From NCBI GenBank assembly GCA_903927185.1, contig CAIYLW010000074.1, forward strand, positions 1 through 35,415: DNA of 35,415 nt. Direction: 5' to 3'. The position numbers were made by a program, and so were the translations under genes. Under the pieces are notes generated by a model, which saw only the letters and a list, made by a program, of their open reading frames with translations, made no database searches and was not told the DNA's origin. Source of the DNA: an uncultured Bacteroidota bacterium. GTDB taxonomy: Bacteria > Bacteroidota > Bacteroidia > Chitinophagales > Chitinophagaceae. Positions 1 through 7,742 of the stretch are shown here, one piece after another. Within the stretch, counting starts at the first letter, position 1. Each line of letters opens with the position of its first letter.

Positions 1-552
1 AATATTCAGCGCGATGAAAATGTATTGGTAATTGGGGTAGGACCTATTGGTTTAGGAATCATTGAATTTGCAAAAATTGCTGGAGCTAATGTGATGGTTA
101 TGGATGTTAATGAACATCGTTTAGATTTTTGTAAAAAAATATTGGATTCTGCTAAAGTGATTAACTCTCAAAAAGAGCATGCAATGGAAAGGATTTTAGA
201 GATTACAAATTCTGAAATGCCTACAGTTGTTTTTGATGCTACAGGAAATTTGCAGGCTATTAATCAAGGTCTTTCATATTTAGCACATGGAGGTAAGTAT
301 GTGCTTGTTGGATTACAAAAAGAAGCGATATCGATATCTCATCCGGAATTTCATAAACGGGAAGCGACTTTAATGAGCAGCAGAAACGCAACGAAACTTG
401 ATTTTGATCAGGTTATTGAATCAATTGAAGAAGGTAAGCTACATCCCATGAACTATATCACGCATAAAATTAGCTTTGATGAATTAGCTTCTAATTTTTC
501 TGCTTTACTTGAACCATCTAATCAGGTGATTAAGGCTTTGATCCATTTCTAA
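1..552 (+). CDS. Zinc-type alcohol/polyol dehydrogenase, C-terminal part (5' end outside window)
   Basis: The reading frame is open from base 1 to the stop at 550-552, so this is the last 183 residues of a longer protein. Seen: a Rossmann nucleotide-binding turn GVGPIG followed by a beta-alpha-beta pattern with an acidic residue (VMDVNEHR), then a C-terminal segment SRNATKLDF...ITHKISFDEL. This layout fits medium-chain zinc dehydrogenases. The ending, SRNA-x-K followed by ITH-x-x-x-F and a hydrophobic tail, resembles RspB/LgoD-type sugar-acid dehydrogenases. The catalytic zinc domain lies upstream of the window, so the zinc ligands cannot be checked. Substrate is unknown. A role in sugar or sugar-acid oxidation is an inference. 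The next gene is a TetR regulator with its own promoter, so this gene probably ends a different transcript. Confidence 0.85.
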   Translation, partial: NIQRDENVLVIGVGPIGLGIIEFAKIAGANVMVMDVNEHRLDFCKKILDSAKVINSQKEHAMERILEITNSEMPTVVFDATGNLQAINQGLSYLAHGGKYVLVGLQKEAISISHPEFHKREATLMSSRNATKLDFDQVIESIEEGKLHPMNYITHKISFDELASNFSALLEPSNQVIKALIHF

Positions 553-580
553 AGCCAGTTTATTAAATTTTAAAAATATT

Positions 581-609
581 TTGGATTTTGATTATTTTAA
601 TTAGCTTTG
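581..609 (+). promoter_or_regulatory. Predicted Bacteroidota-type promoter of the tetR-efflux operon
   Basis: A TTG at 581-583 is followed after 18 bases by TAGCTTTG at 602-609, which matches the Bacteroidota -7 consensus TAnnTTTG exactly. Transcription would start near 615, inside the palindrome at 610-625, so a bound repressor would block initiation. Spacing and consensus are seen. Use in vivo is inferred. Confidence 0.6.
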
Positions 610-625
610 TTAACCAAATGGTTAA
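610..625. promoter_or_regulatory. Palindromic operator 1 (predicted TetR site)
   Basis: TTAACCA-AA-TGGTTAA: seven-base arms that are exact reverse complements around two bases. It abuts the -7 box and lies five bases before the TTG start of the regulator gene, the classic position for autorepression by a TetR-family protein. A 14/16 match lies at 1264-1279. Confidence 0.65.
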
Positions 626-629
626 TTAA

Positions 630-1247
630 TTGCGAGATAAAAGAAACGATAGTAGTACTGAGGAGAAAATTTTGATTGCTGCCAGGCTGGTTTTTATAGA
701 AAAAGGTCTTGCTGGAGCTAGGATGCAGGATATTGCAGATAGAGCTGAGATCAATAAAGCCATGCTTCACTACTATTTCAAGAATAAGGAAATGCTTTTC
801 GAGGTAATTTTTCGTGAAATGGCTGGAAAACTATTTCCTCATTTTGAAAGATTGATGGATTCTGATTTAAATTTCTTTGACAAGATTCGATCAATTGTGT
901 CTAGTTATATAGAAGTGATTATGCAGAACCCTTATATACCTTTGTTTGTGATGAATGAAATGAATAAGAACCCGGAAATGGGAATTAAAAATTTCTTCGA
1001 AGCACAGAAACCTGGCTTTGTGAGAAAATTAAGAGATTCTATTGAAGAAAGTGTGAAAGAAGACCTCATTCAACCAATCAACCCTATTCATTTAATCATG
1101 AATATATTCTCTATGTGCGCTTTTCCATTCATTGCTAAACCAATGATCAAATTGCTTACTGGTATTGAAGATGATGATTTCAAAAATATGATGGAACAAC
1201 GAAAAATATTGGTTGCAGAGTTTATTATTAATTCGATTCGAAAATAA
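630..1247 (+). CDS. TetR/AcrR-family transcriptional regulator
   Basis: 205-residue DNA-binding repressor predicted to control the efflux genes that follow. The N-terminal helix-turn-helix is clear: EKILIAARLVF, then GARMQDIADRAEINKAMLHYYF (residues about 10-55), the standard TetR pattern with the YYFKNKE boundary. The remaining helices form the ligand-binding domain, which is variable as usual. The start appears to be TTG at 630: an ATG at 618 in the same frame runs into a stop at once, and the next ATG (near 723) would cut the recognition domain. The gene lies seven bases before the TolC-like gene. Regulator plus HlyD-ABC-ABC-2 genes parallels E. coli CecR (YbiH) and ybhGFSR. The ligand is unknown. 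Confidence 0.9.
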   Translation: MRDKRNDSSTEEKILIAARLVFIEKGLAGARMQDIADRAEINKAMLHYYFKNKEMLFEVIFREMAGKLFPHFERLMDSDLNFFDKIRSIVSSYIEVIMQNPYIPLFVMNEMNKNPEMGIKNFFEAQKPGFVRKLRDSIEESVKEDLIQPINPIHLIMNIFSMCAFPFIAKPMIKLLTGIEDDDFKNMMEQRKILVAEFIINSIRK

Positions 1248-1254
1248 TTTTTTT

Positions 1255-2547
1255 ATGTGTAAATTAACTAAGTGGTTAATAATTGGTTTAGGGTTTTTCA
1301 TTATACTTAATGAGCCCATTCAATCAATTTCTCAAACCCCTATCTCTTCGCTTAATCTCGAACAAGCCTATCAGTTAGCAAGGGCTAATTATCCACTGAT
1401 TAAACAGAAAGACTTGATAAATAAGTCAGCTTTCTTGACGATCGAAAATATCAATACCGCTTATCTGCCTCAACTAAATATTAATGGTCAAGCAAGTTAT
1501 CAATCGGATGTTACTAGCATTAAAATCCCCATTGCAGGTGCAAATATTACACCACTTAGTAAAGACCAATATAAATTCTGGGGTGAATTAAATCAATTGA
1601 TTTACGATGGTGGCATAACCAAAAGTCAAAAACAATTTGAAGAACGTAGCTCATTAGTTGATGATCAGAAAGTTGAAGTAGAATTGTATAAACTCAAAGA
1701 CCGGATCAATCAATTATATCTTGGAGTTTTATTAGAAGATGCTCAGCTGGTTCAGGCTAATTTATCTCTTGAAAATATACAGATTGGACTTAAAACGGTA
1801 AATGCTCAATTAGCAAATGGAACTGTATTCAAATCTGCAGTCTTGGTTTTAGAAGCGCAACTTTTACAGACTGAACAAATCATTGTTGAATTGAAATCGA
1901 ATAAGAAATCACTTCTTCAAGTTCTAGGTTTGTTTATACATCAGTCGATTAGTGAAACAACAAAATTAGAAAAACCAATTGTGACAAATATTGATGAGTT
2001 ACAAATCGCAAGACCAGAACTGAAATTATATGCTTTCCAGGATAGTCTTTGGCAAGTGCAACATCAAATGGTCAGTGCAAAATTGAACCCAAAATTAAGC
2101 TTGTATGCACAAGGAGGATATGGTAAGCCTGGTTTTAATATGCTTAAAAATGATTTTACGCTTTTCGGGATTGGAGGAGTAAGATTAAATTGGTCGCTCA
2201 GTAGTTTATATACCCAAAAGAGAGAGCATCAGGTAGTGGCATTGAATCAGAAAATAAATGAAGTTCAAAAAGACTTGTTCCTTTTCAATACTGCTTCACA
2301 GCTTACGCAACAAATGGAAGAAATCAAAAAGTTACAAGAACTTTCAAATATTGATGAAAAGATAGTAGAAGTTAGAATCAATATTACAGCTTCTTCAAAA
2401 GCTCAGCTTCAAAATGGTGTAATTAATTCTAATGATTATCTCAGAGAAATCAATGCAGAAGATCAAACTAAAAACAATTATATCCTGCATCAAATTCAAT
2501 TATTGCAGGCCAAAATAAATTATCAGACAATTAAAGGAAATCAATAA
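1255..2547 (+). CDS. TolC-family outer-membrane efflux protein
   Basis: 430-residue outer-membrane channel protein, expected to form the trimeric exit duct of the pump encoded downstream. The ATG at 1255 gives a signal peptide (CKLTKWLIIGLGFFIIL, then SISQ). A TTG start further upstream at 1213 would overlap tetR and put polar residues before the signal, so 1255 is preferred. The mature protein shows the TolC pattern: LNLEQAYQLARANYPLIKQ at the start, long amphipathic Q/N-rich helices, a central GGVRLNWSLSSLYT strand segment and a second helical half. Length is usual. It is encoded seven bases after tetR and ten bases before the adaptor gene, so it belongs to one operon. The first nine codons overlap operator 2. 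Confidence 0.9.
   Translation: MCKLTKWLIIGLGFFIILNEPIQSISQTPISSLNLEQAYQLARANYPLIKQKDLINKSAFLTIENINTAYLPQLNINGQASYQSDVTSIKIPIAGANITPLSKDQYKFWGELNQLIYDGGITKSQKQFEERSSLVDDQKVEVELYKLKDRINQLYLGVLLEDAQLVQANLSLENIQIGLKTVNAQLANGTVFKSAVLVLEAQLLQTEQIIVELKSNKKSLLQVLGLFIHQSISETTKLEKPIVTNIDELQIARPELKLYAFQDSLWQVQHQMVSAKLNPKLSLYAQGGYGKPGFNMLKNDFTLFGIGGVRLNWSLSSLYTQKREHQVVALNQKINEVQKDLFLFNTASQLTQQMEEIKKLQELSNIDEKIVEVRINITASSKAQLQNGVINSNDYLREINAEDQTKNNYILHQIQLLQAKINYQTIKGNQ
1264..1279. promoter_or_regulatory. Palindromic operator 2, inside the first codons of tolC
   Basis: TTAACTA-AG-TGGTTAA matches operator 1 at 14 of 16 positions. It falls in codons 4-9 of the TolC-like gene. Likely a second binding site for the neighbouring TetR protein, acting as a downstream roadblock, a looping partner, or a site controlling a promoter inside the end of tetR. 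Similarity and position are seen; binding is inferred. Confidence 0.55.
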
Positions 2548-2557
2548 AAACTATTTT

Positions 2558-3499
2558 ATGAAGTATAGAAATTTAATTTTTCCATTTGCTTTCTTTGCGA
2601 TTTTAAGTGCTTGTAGTTCTAGTCAGCTTAAACATGATGCCGCTGGTATATTTGAAGCAGATGAAGTGATTGTATCTTCAGAAGTAAGTGGCAAAATATT
2701 GCAATTCAAAGTGAAAGAGGGCGACCTTTTGAAAAAAGACTCTGTTGTTGCAATCATAGATGCATTGCCAGTAAACTTACAACAGCAACAACTGGAAGCC
2801 TCTGTTAAAGCGCTATCAGAGAAAACGCAAGATGTGGAACCTCAGATCAAGTTGTTAAAAGAACAAATTGCAGTTCAGGAAACTCAATTAGCCAATTTTC
2901 AACATGAGAGATCTAGAATTGAATCTCTTTTAAAAGCAGATGCCGCCACTGCAAAGCAATTGGATGATATTAACTTTCAAATAGAAACAGCAAAAAAACA
3001 AATAGCGGTAAGCCAACAACAGATTGCTGTACAGATTAATAATGTACAAACACAAAATAGATTCATTTTAAGTGAAAGAAATCCATTACAAAAACAAATT
3101 GCTCAAATGAAAGATAAAGAGCAGCGAGCAAATATTATTAACCCAGTAAATGGAACGGTGCTTACTAAATATGCTATGGAAGGTGAAATTACAAGTGCAG
3201 GCAAAGCTTTATATAAAGCAGCTGATTTGAGCTCTTTGATTTTAAGAACCTATATCAGTGGTACTCAATTATCTGAAATAAAGATTGGTCAGGATGTGAA
3301 AGTTTTTATTGATGAAGGTGAAAAAAAATATAAAGAATACAAAGGAGCCGTCACAATGGTATCTGATAAAGCAGAATTTACACCTAAAACAATTCAGACA
3401 AAAGATGAACGTGCTAATTTGGTTTATGCAGTTAAAGTGCTGGTAAAAAATGACGGTTATTTAAAAATTGGCATGTACGGTGAAATCCAATTTAAATAA
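2558..3499 (+). CDS. HlyD/EmrA-like periplasmic adaptor, lipoprotein
   Basis: 313-residue membrane-fusion protein that should bridge the inner-membrane ABC-2 transporter and the TolC-like channel. A lipobox LSAC places the acylated cysteine at residue 19. Then comes the first half of a biotinyl/lipoyl-like domain (SSEVSGKILQFKVKEGDLLKKDSVVAIID), a long Gln-rich coiled-coil hairpin (about residues 75-185), the second half (INPVNGTVLTKYAMEGE) and a beta-barrel domain (LRTYISGTQLSEIKIGQDVKVFID). This is the order seen in YbhG and related HlyD proteins. It ends one base before the ATPase gene, so translational coupling is likely. Confidence 0.9.
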   Translation: MKYRNLIFPFAFFAILSACSSSQLKHDAAGIFEADEVIVSSEVSGKILQFKVKEGDLLKKDSVVAIIDALPVNLQQQQLEASVKALSEKTQDVEPQIKLLKEQIAVQETQLANFQHERSRIESLLKADAATAKQLDDINFQIETAKKQIAVSQQQIAVQINNVQTQNRFILSERNPLQKQIAQMKDKEQRANIINPVNGTVLTKYAMEGEITSAGKALYKAADLSSLILRTYISGTQLSEIKIGQDVKVFIDEGEKKYKEYKGAVTMVSDKAEFTPKTIQTKDERANLVYAVKVLVKNDGYLKIGMYGEIQFK

Positions 3500-3500
3500 T

Positions 3501-4430
3501 ATGGCAGCAGTAATTGTAGAAAATATTAGTAAAAAATATCAGGTAGAAAAAACCAAAGTAACTGCATTGAATGGGATCTCATTTGAAGTTGCTAAGGGAG
3601 AATTATTTGGAATTGTGGGGCCTGATGGTGCAGGAAAAACAAGTCTTTTTCGAATACTCACCACTTTATTGTTGGCTGATGCCGGTGCTGCAAGAGTAGA
3701 AGGTTATGATGTTGTAAAAGATTATAAAGAGATCAGAAAAACGGTAGGATATATGCCGGGTAAATTTTCGCTTTATCAAGATCTTTCTGTGGAAGAAAAC
3801 CTGGATTTCTTTGCTACGATATTTAATACGAGCATTTCTGAGAATTATGATTTGATAAAAGATATTTATCAGCAAATAGAGCCGTTTAAGAAAAGAAGGG
3901 CAGGTAAATTATCCGGTGGCATGAAACAAAAACTCGCTTTATGTTGTGCTTTGATTCATAAGCCATCCGTCTTATTCTTAGATGAACCAACAACTGGAGT
4001 GGATGCTGTTTCAAGAAAAGAATTTTGGGAAATGTTACAGCGTTTGAAATTACAGGGTATTAGTATTCTTGTATCAACACCTTATATGGATGAAGCAAGT
4101 TTGTGCGATCGAGTGGCTTTAATGGAAAATGGGAAAATTTTAGCGATTGATAAACCTTCTATTATCAATAGTAAATTCTCAAAACCACTTTGGGCAGTTC
4201 AATCAAATAATATGTTTGCCTTGCTGAAATCTTTAAAAAATTGGGAAGCAGTTAGTTCCTGTTATTCATTTGGTGAATTTTATCATGTAGTGATGAAATC
4301 TGAAGAGAAGGGAAGTAGAGAGATTGAAGAATTTTTGATGAAAAACCAGTTTCAAGAAATAGTTATTAAGCAAATTGATGCCAATATTGAAGATTCTTTT
4401 ATGGCCCTAATGCATACATCCAATGAATAA
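3501..4430 (+). CDS. ABC-2 type transporter ATP-binding protein (YbhF N-half-like), altered H-loop
   Basis: 309-residue nucleotide-binding subunit. Walker A is GPDGAGKT (residues 40-47), the signature motif LSGGM starts at residue 137, and Walker B ends in DE at 161-162 (FLDEPTTGVD). The switch histidine is missing: the motif reads STPYMDEA with Pro194 where STHYMDEA is usual. E. coli YbhF, to which both ATPases here correspond, has a similarly changed first half. The ATG at 3501 begins the domain correctly (AAVIVENISKKY) and lies one base after the adaptor gene. An upstream in-frame ATG at 3468 lies inside the adaptor gene and is rejected. The stop overlaps the start of the second ATPase by eight bases, which suggests coupled, equal synthesis and a heterodimer. 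Confidence 0.92.
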   Translation: MAAVIVENISKKYQVEKTKVTALNGISFEVAKGELFGIVGPDGAGKTSLFRILTTLLLADAGAARVEGYDVVKDYKEIRKTVGYMPGKFSLYQDLSVEENLDFFATIFNTSISENYDLIKDIYQQIEPFKKRRAGKLSGGMKQKLALCCALIHKPSVLFLDEPTTGVDAVSRKEFWEMLQRLKLQGISILVSTPYMDEASLCDRVALMENGKILAIDKPSIINSKFSKPLWAVQSNNMFALLKSLKNWEAVSSCYSFGEFYHVVMKSEEKGSREIEEFLMKNQFQEIVIKQIDANIEDSFMALMHTSNE

Positions 4431-5166
4431 AGAAAAAGTTATTGTTGCGGAAGGACTCACTAAGCGATTTGGTGATTTTGTTGCAGTTGACCATATTTCA
4501 TTTGAAGTTTCAAAAAGTGAAATATTTGGTTTTTTGGGGGCCAATGGAGCCGGCAAAACAACCGCCATGAGAATGCTATGTGGGTTGTCGATCCCAACTT
4601 CAGGAAAAGCACTGGTTGCTGGGTATGATGTTTTTAAGGATACCGATAATATTAAAAATAGTATTGGTTACATGAGCCAAAAATTTTCTTTATACGAAGA
4701 TCTGACGATTCGTGAAAATATCCGTTTCTATGGAGGAATCTATGGACTTACTAAAAAACAAATTCAAGATAAAACCAGCTATTTAGTGGATCATTTGCAT
4801 TTACAAAACCACCAAAATAGTCTTGTGAAATCATTGCCCTTGGGCTGGAAACAGAAGCTTGCCTTTTCTGTGGCAATTGTTCATGATCCTGCTATTGTTT
4901 TCTTAGACGAGCCAACAGGCGGTGTAGATCCAGTTACTAGAAGAGAGTTTTGGGAACTCATTTATGATGCATCTGAACGCGGAATTACCATTTTTGTTAC
5001 CACACATTATATGGATGAAGCTGAGTATTGTAATAGGGTAAGTATAATGGTAGATGGAAGAATAGAAGCTTTAGATACACCAAAAGCCTTGAAAATAAAT
5101 TATGATAGTGCGTCAATGGATGAGGTTTTTTTAAAATTGGCTCGTAAAGCTGTAAGAGGAGAATAA
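4423..5166 (+). CDS. ABC-2 type transporter ATP-binding protein (YbhF C-half-like), altered signature motif
   Basis: 247-residue nucleotide-binding subunit, partner of the preceding ATPase. Walker A is GANGAGKTT (residues 39-47), Walker B ends in DE at 162-163 (FLDEPTGGVD), and the switch His195 is present (TTHYMDEAEYCNR). The signature motif is altered: LPLGWKQ at residues 138-144 in place of LSGGQ. Its partner shows the reverse defect, so the pair should form one normal and one degenerate ATP site. The gene overlaps its upstream neighbour by eight bases. An 84-base gap separates it from the permeases. That gap holds a half-site TAACCAAA near 5227 resembling the operator arms. Confidence 0.92.
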   Translation: MNKEKVIVAEGLTKRFGDFVAVDHISFEVSKSEIFGFLGANGAGKTTAMRMLCGLSIPTSGKALVAGYDVFKDTDNIKNSIGYMSQKFSLYEDLTIRENIRFYGGIYGLTKKQIQDKTSYLVDHLHLQNHQNSLVKSLPLGWKQKLAFSVAIVHDPAIVFLDEPTGGVDPVTRREFWELIYDASERGITIFVTTHYMDEAEYCNRVSIMVDGRIEALDTPKALKINYDSASMDEVFLKLARKAVRGE

Positions 5167-5250
5167 TATGAAATGAACTATAATAAATTTAAATACCAAC
5201 CGAAATGACTATTTGCGAATTACTTGTAACCAAAATCATTTTATAGACAC

Positions 5251-6357
5251 ATGAAACAGTTTTTTGCATTTGTAAAAAAAGAGTTTTACCATATCTGGAG
5301 AGATAAGCGCACCCTATTTATTTTATTGGGGATGCCCATAACACAGATAATTATTTTTGGCTTTGCCCTTACTAATGAGGTGAAGAATTCTAAAATGGCA
5401 ATTTTAGATTTTTCCAAAGATGTATCCTCTCATGAATTAATACAAAAGATAAGTTCAAGTAAATATTTTGATGTTTCTAATGTGCTAACTCGGTATGATG
5501 AAGTAGAACCCTTATTCAAAAAAGGAAAAATAAAAGTAGTATTAGTAATTCCACAACAATTCTCCAATGAATTACTTCATGCGAATCAGACAAAATTACA
5601 ATTGATTTGTGATGCTTCTGATCCAAATGTAGCAAACACTATTGTTAATTATGCTACTGCAATTATCAAAGATTTTCAAAACACAATAGTACAAGATCAA
5701 AAACTACCCTATCGTATTGAAACGGAAGTTCGAATGATGTATAACCCTGAATTAAAAGGGGCATATAGTTTTGTTCCTGGTGTGATGGCTTTGATTTTAA
5801 TGCTTACTTGTGCAATGATGACATCTATCGCTATCGTTAAAGAAAAGGAAATGGGAACAATGGAAGTCATCCTTGTTTCGCCCCTCAAACCTTTTAGAGT
5901 AGTCTTGGCCAAAGCAGTTCCCTATATGTTATTGTCGATGGTAAACGTGATAACGATATTACTACTAAGTGTATATGTGTTGGATGTTCCTATAAGCGGT
6001 AATTTGTCTTTATTAATCTCAGAAAGTTTATTATTTACTATTACTTCACTAGCACTTGGACTTTTAATTTCATCAATAACAGATTCACAACAAGTTGCCA
6101 TGTTAATTTCTTTAATGGGTCTGTTTTTACCAACTACAGTTTTTAGTGGATATATGTTTCCAATTGAAAATATGCCGCTTCCATTACAAATCATGTCGAA
6201 TATTGTTCCTGCAAAATGGTACTATTATATTGTAAAAACAATCATGATTAAAGGCTTAGGATTCACCTATGTTTGGAAGGAAACTTTAATATTGATTGGC
6301 ATGACTGTTGTATTATTTGCATTCAGTATCAAAAATTTCAAAACCAGATTGGCATGA
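5251..6357 (+). CDS. ABC-2 type transporter permease (YbhS-like), first of two
   Basis: 368-residue inner-membrane permease. It starts with the typical amphipathic elbow (FFAFVKKEFYHIWRDKRTLFILLGMP), then a first membrane helix, a large extracytoplasmic domain (about residues 45-170), and a five-helix C-terminal block containing the ABC-2 hallmark EKEMGTMEVILVSPLKPFRVVLAK. The SGYMFPIENMP loop and the Trp-Tyr-rich segment before the last helix also fit. It should pair with the next permease and be driven by the two ATPases to export hydrophobic or cationic compounds. The stop overlaps the next start (ATGA at 6354-6357), so the two are translationally coupled. Confidence 0.92.
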   Translation: MKQFFAFVKKEFYHIWRDKRTLFILLGMPITQIIIFGFALTNEVKNSKMAILDFSKDVSSHELIQKISSSKYFDVSNVLTRYDEVEPLFKKGKIKVVLVIPQQFSNELLHANQTKLQLICDASDPNVANTIVNYATAIIKDFQNTIVQDQKLPYRIETEVRMMYNPELKGAYSFVPGVMALILMLTCAMMTSIAIVKEKEMGTMEVILVSPLKPFRVVLAKAVPYMLLSMVNVITILLLSVYVLDVPISGNLSLLISESLLFTITSLALGLLISSITDSQQVAMLISLMGLFLPTTVFSGYMFPIENMPLPLQIMSNIVPAKWYYYIVKTIMIKGLGFTYVWKETLILIGMTVVLFAFSIKNFKTRLA

Positions 6358-7472
6358 GTGTATTAAAATATTTATTGCAAAAAGAGTTCCGTCAGATTTT
6401 TAGGGATCCTGCTATTCTGAGAATTATTTTTATGATGCCTGCATTGCAGCTGATCATCATTCCGATGGCGGCAGATTTTGAGGTCCGCAACGTAAATCTT
6501 GCAGTAGCTGATCATGATCACTCAGCTTATGCTCAGCAAATGGTACAGAAAATAAAATCTTCTGGATACTTTAAATTAATTCATTACAGTAGTACTTATC
6601 AGGATGCTTTAAAAAATATAGAATCTGACAAAGCTGATGTGGTACTTGAAATACCTTCAAATTTCGAGAAAAATATTATTAGAGAAGATCATACTAGTCT
6701 CTTTATAGCAGTGAATGCTGTTAACGGAATGAAAGCAAATCTTGGTGCTGCATATCTTCAAAGTATTATTCAGGATTATAATAATCAAATAAGACTAAAG
6801 TGGATACAATTTCCAAAAATTCCGCCTCAAACCAACATAGAAGTAACAGTTTCAAATTGGTTTAATCCTATGTTAAACTATAAATATTTCATGGTTCCTG
6901 CTGTTCTAGCTACTTTATTAACTATGGTTGGTTCCTTTTTAACTGCATTGAATATTGTTAGAGAAAAAGAAATTGGTACCATTGAACAGATAAATGTAAC
7001 ACCCATTAAAAAGTATCATTTTATTTTAGGAAAATTAATCCCTTTCTGGATATTGGGTTTGGTTGTTTTAACCATCGGACTAATTATTATGCGTTTCTTT
7101 TATCAAATACATCCTATTGGCAATATTTTAGTAGTCTATTTTTTTGCTGCCATTTACTTGCTTTGTGTTTTAGGGCTAGGTTTGCTGATATCTACTTATG
7201 CTGATACTCAACAACAGGCAATGCTGATTTCCTTTTTTCTTTTGATGATTTTTATTCTGTTAGGAGGTTTATTTACTCCTATTGACAGCATGCCATCTTG
7301 GGTGCAAAAGCTTACTTGGTTTAATCCAGTTTCTTATTTTATAGATGTTGTAAGAATGGTAGTATTAAAAGGAAGCGGTTTATCAGATATTAAAAATCAC
7401 ATTTTTATTATTGTAGGGTTCGCCATTTTTCTAAACAGTTGGGCAGTTTGGAATTATAAAAAGACAAATTAA
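6354..7472 (+). CDS. ABC-2 type transporter permease (YbhR-like), second of two
   Basis: 372-residue permease with the same layout as its upstream neighbour: elbow helix (LLQKEFRQIFRDPAILRIIFMMP), extracytoplasmic domain, then EKEIGTIEQINVTPIKKYHFILGK followed by the C-terminal helix block with LGGLFTPIDSMP. ATG at 6354 is chosen because it overlaps the previous stop in an ATGA arrangement and yields the normal N terminus. A longer reading from 6273 would place unrelated residues before the elbow. Two separate permeases with two separate ATPases imply a full hetero-tetrameric transporter. This is the last gene of the pump operon; no hairpin terminator was recognised after it. Confidence 0.92.
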   Translation: MSVLKYLLQKEFRQIFRDPAILRIIFMMPALQLIIIPMAADFEVRNVNLAVADHDHSAYAQQMVQKIKSSGYFKLIHYSSTYQDALKNIESDKADVVLEIPSNFEKNIIREDHTSLFIAVNAVNGMKANLGAAYLQSIIQDYNNQIRLKWIQFPKIPPQTNIEVTVSNWFNPMLNYKYFMVPAVLATLLTMVGSFLTALNIVREKEIGTIEQINVTPIKKYHFILGKLIPFWILGLVVLTIGLIIMRFFYQIHPIGNILVVYFFAAIYLLCVLGLGLLISTYADTQQQAMLISFFLLMIFILLGGLFTPIDSMPSWVQKLTWFNPVSYFIDVVRMVVLKGSGLSDIKNHIFIIVGFAIFLNSWAVWNYKKTN

Positions 7473-7578
7473 TTGACCATTCTTTCACGTTTAAAAAAAT
7501 CATCATCATACTTTAATGGTTGCGTAAAAAACTGATTGTAGGCTGAAAATCTTTGAAAGCTTACATTTATTTACACTG

Positions 7579-7594
7579 ATGACCATTTGGTTAT
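7579..7594. promoter_or_regulatory. Operator-like palindrome 3, upstream of the FIST gene
   Basis: ATGACCATTTGGTTAT shares 13 of 16 bases with the reverse complement of operator 1, including an uninterrupted ACCATTTGGTTA. It lies in the 270-base non-coding stretch 7473-7742 between the last permease and the FIST gene. The rest of that stretch is AT-rich with no reading frame, RNA gene or clear terminator; a near-promoter box TAttgTTTG occurs at 7639-7647. It may be a third TetR site linking FIST expression to the pump, or chance in AT-rich DNA. Confidence 0.35.
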
Positions 7595-7742
7595 ATATAA
7601 TGACGAAATAATCATTTATTAATTATAATTACAATAACTATTGTTTGATATTTTTACTTCCCATCTACAGATTCTTCATCTTTTGCGTACCATATAAAAA
7701 ATAGCCATTTATTTTTTATAGAAATGCTATCTTTTATCACTT

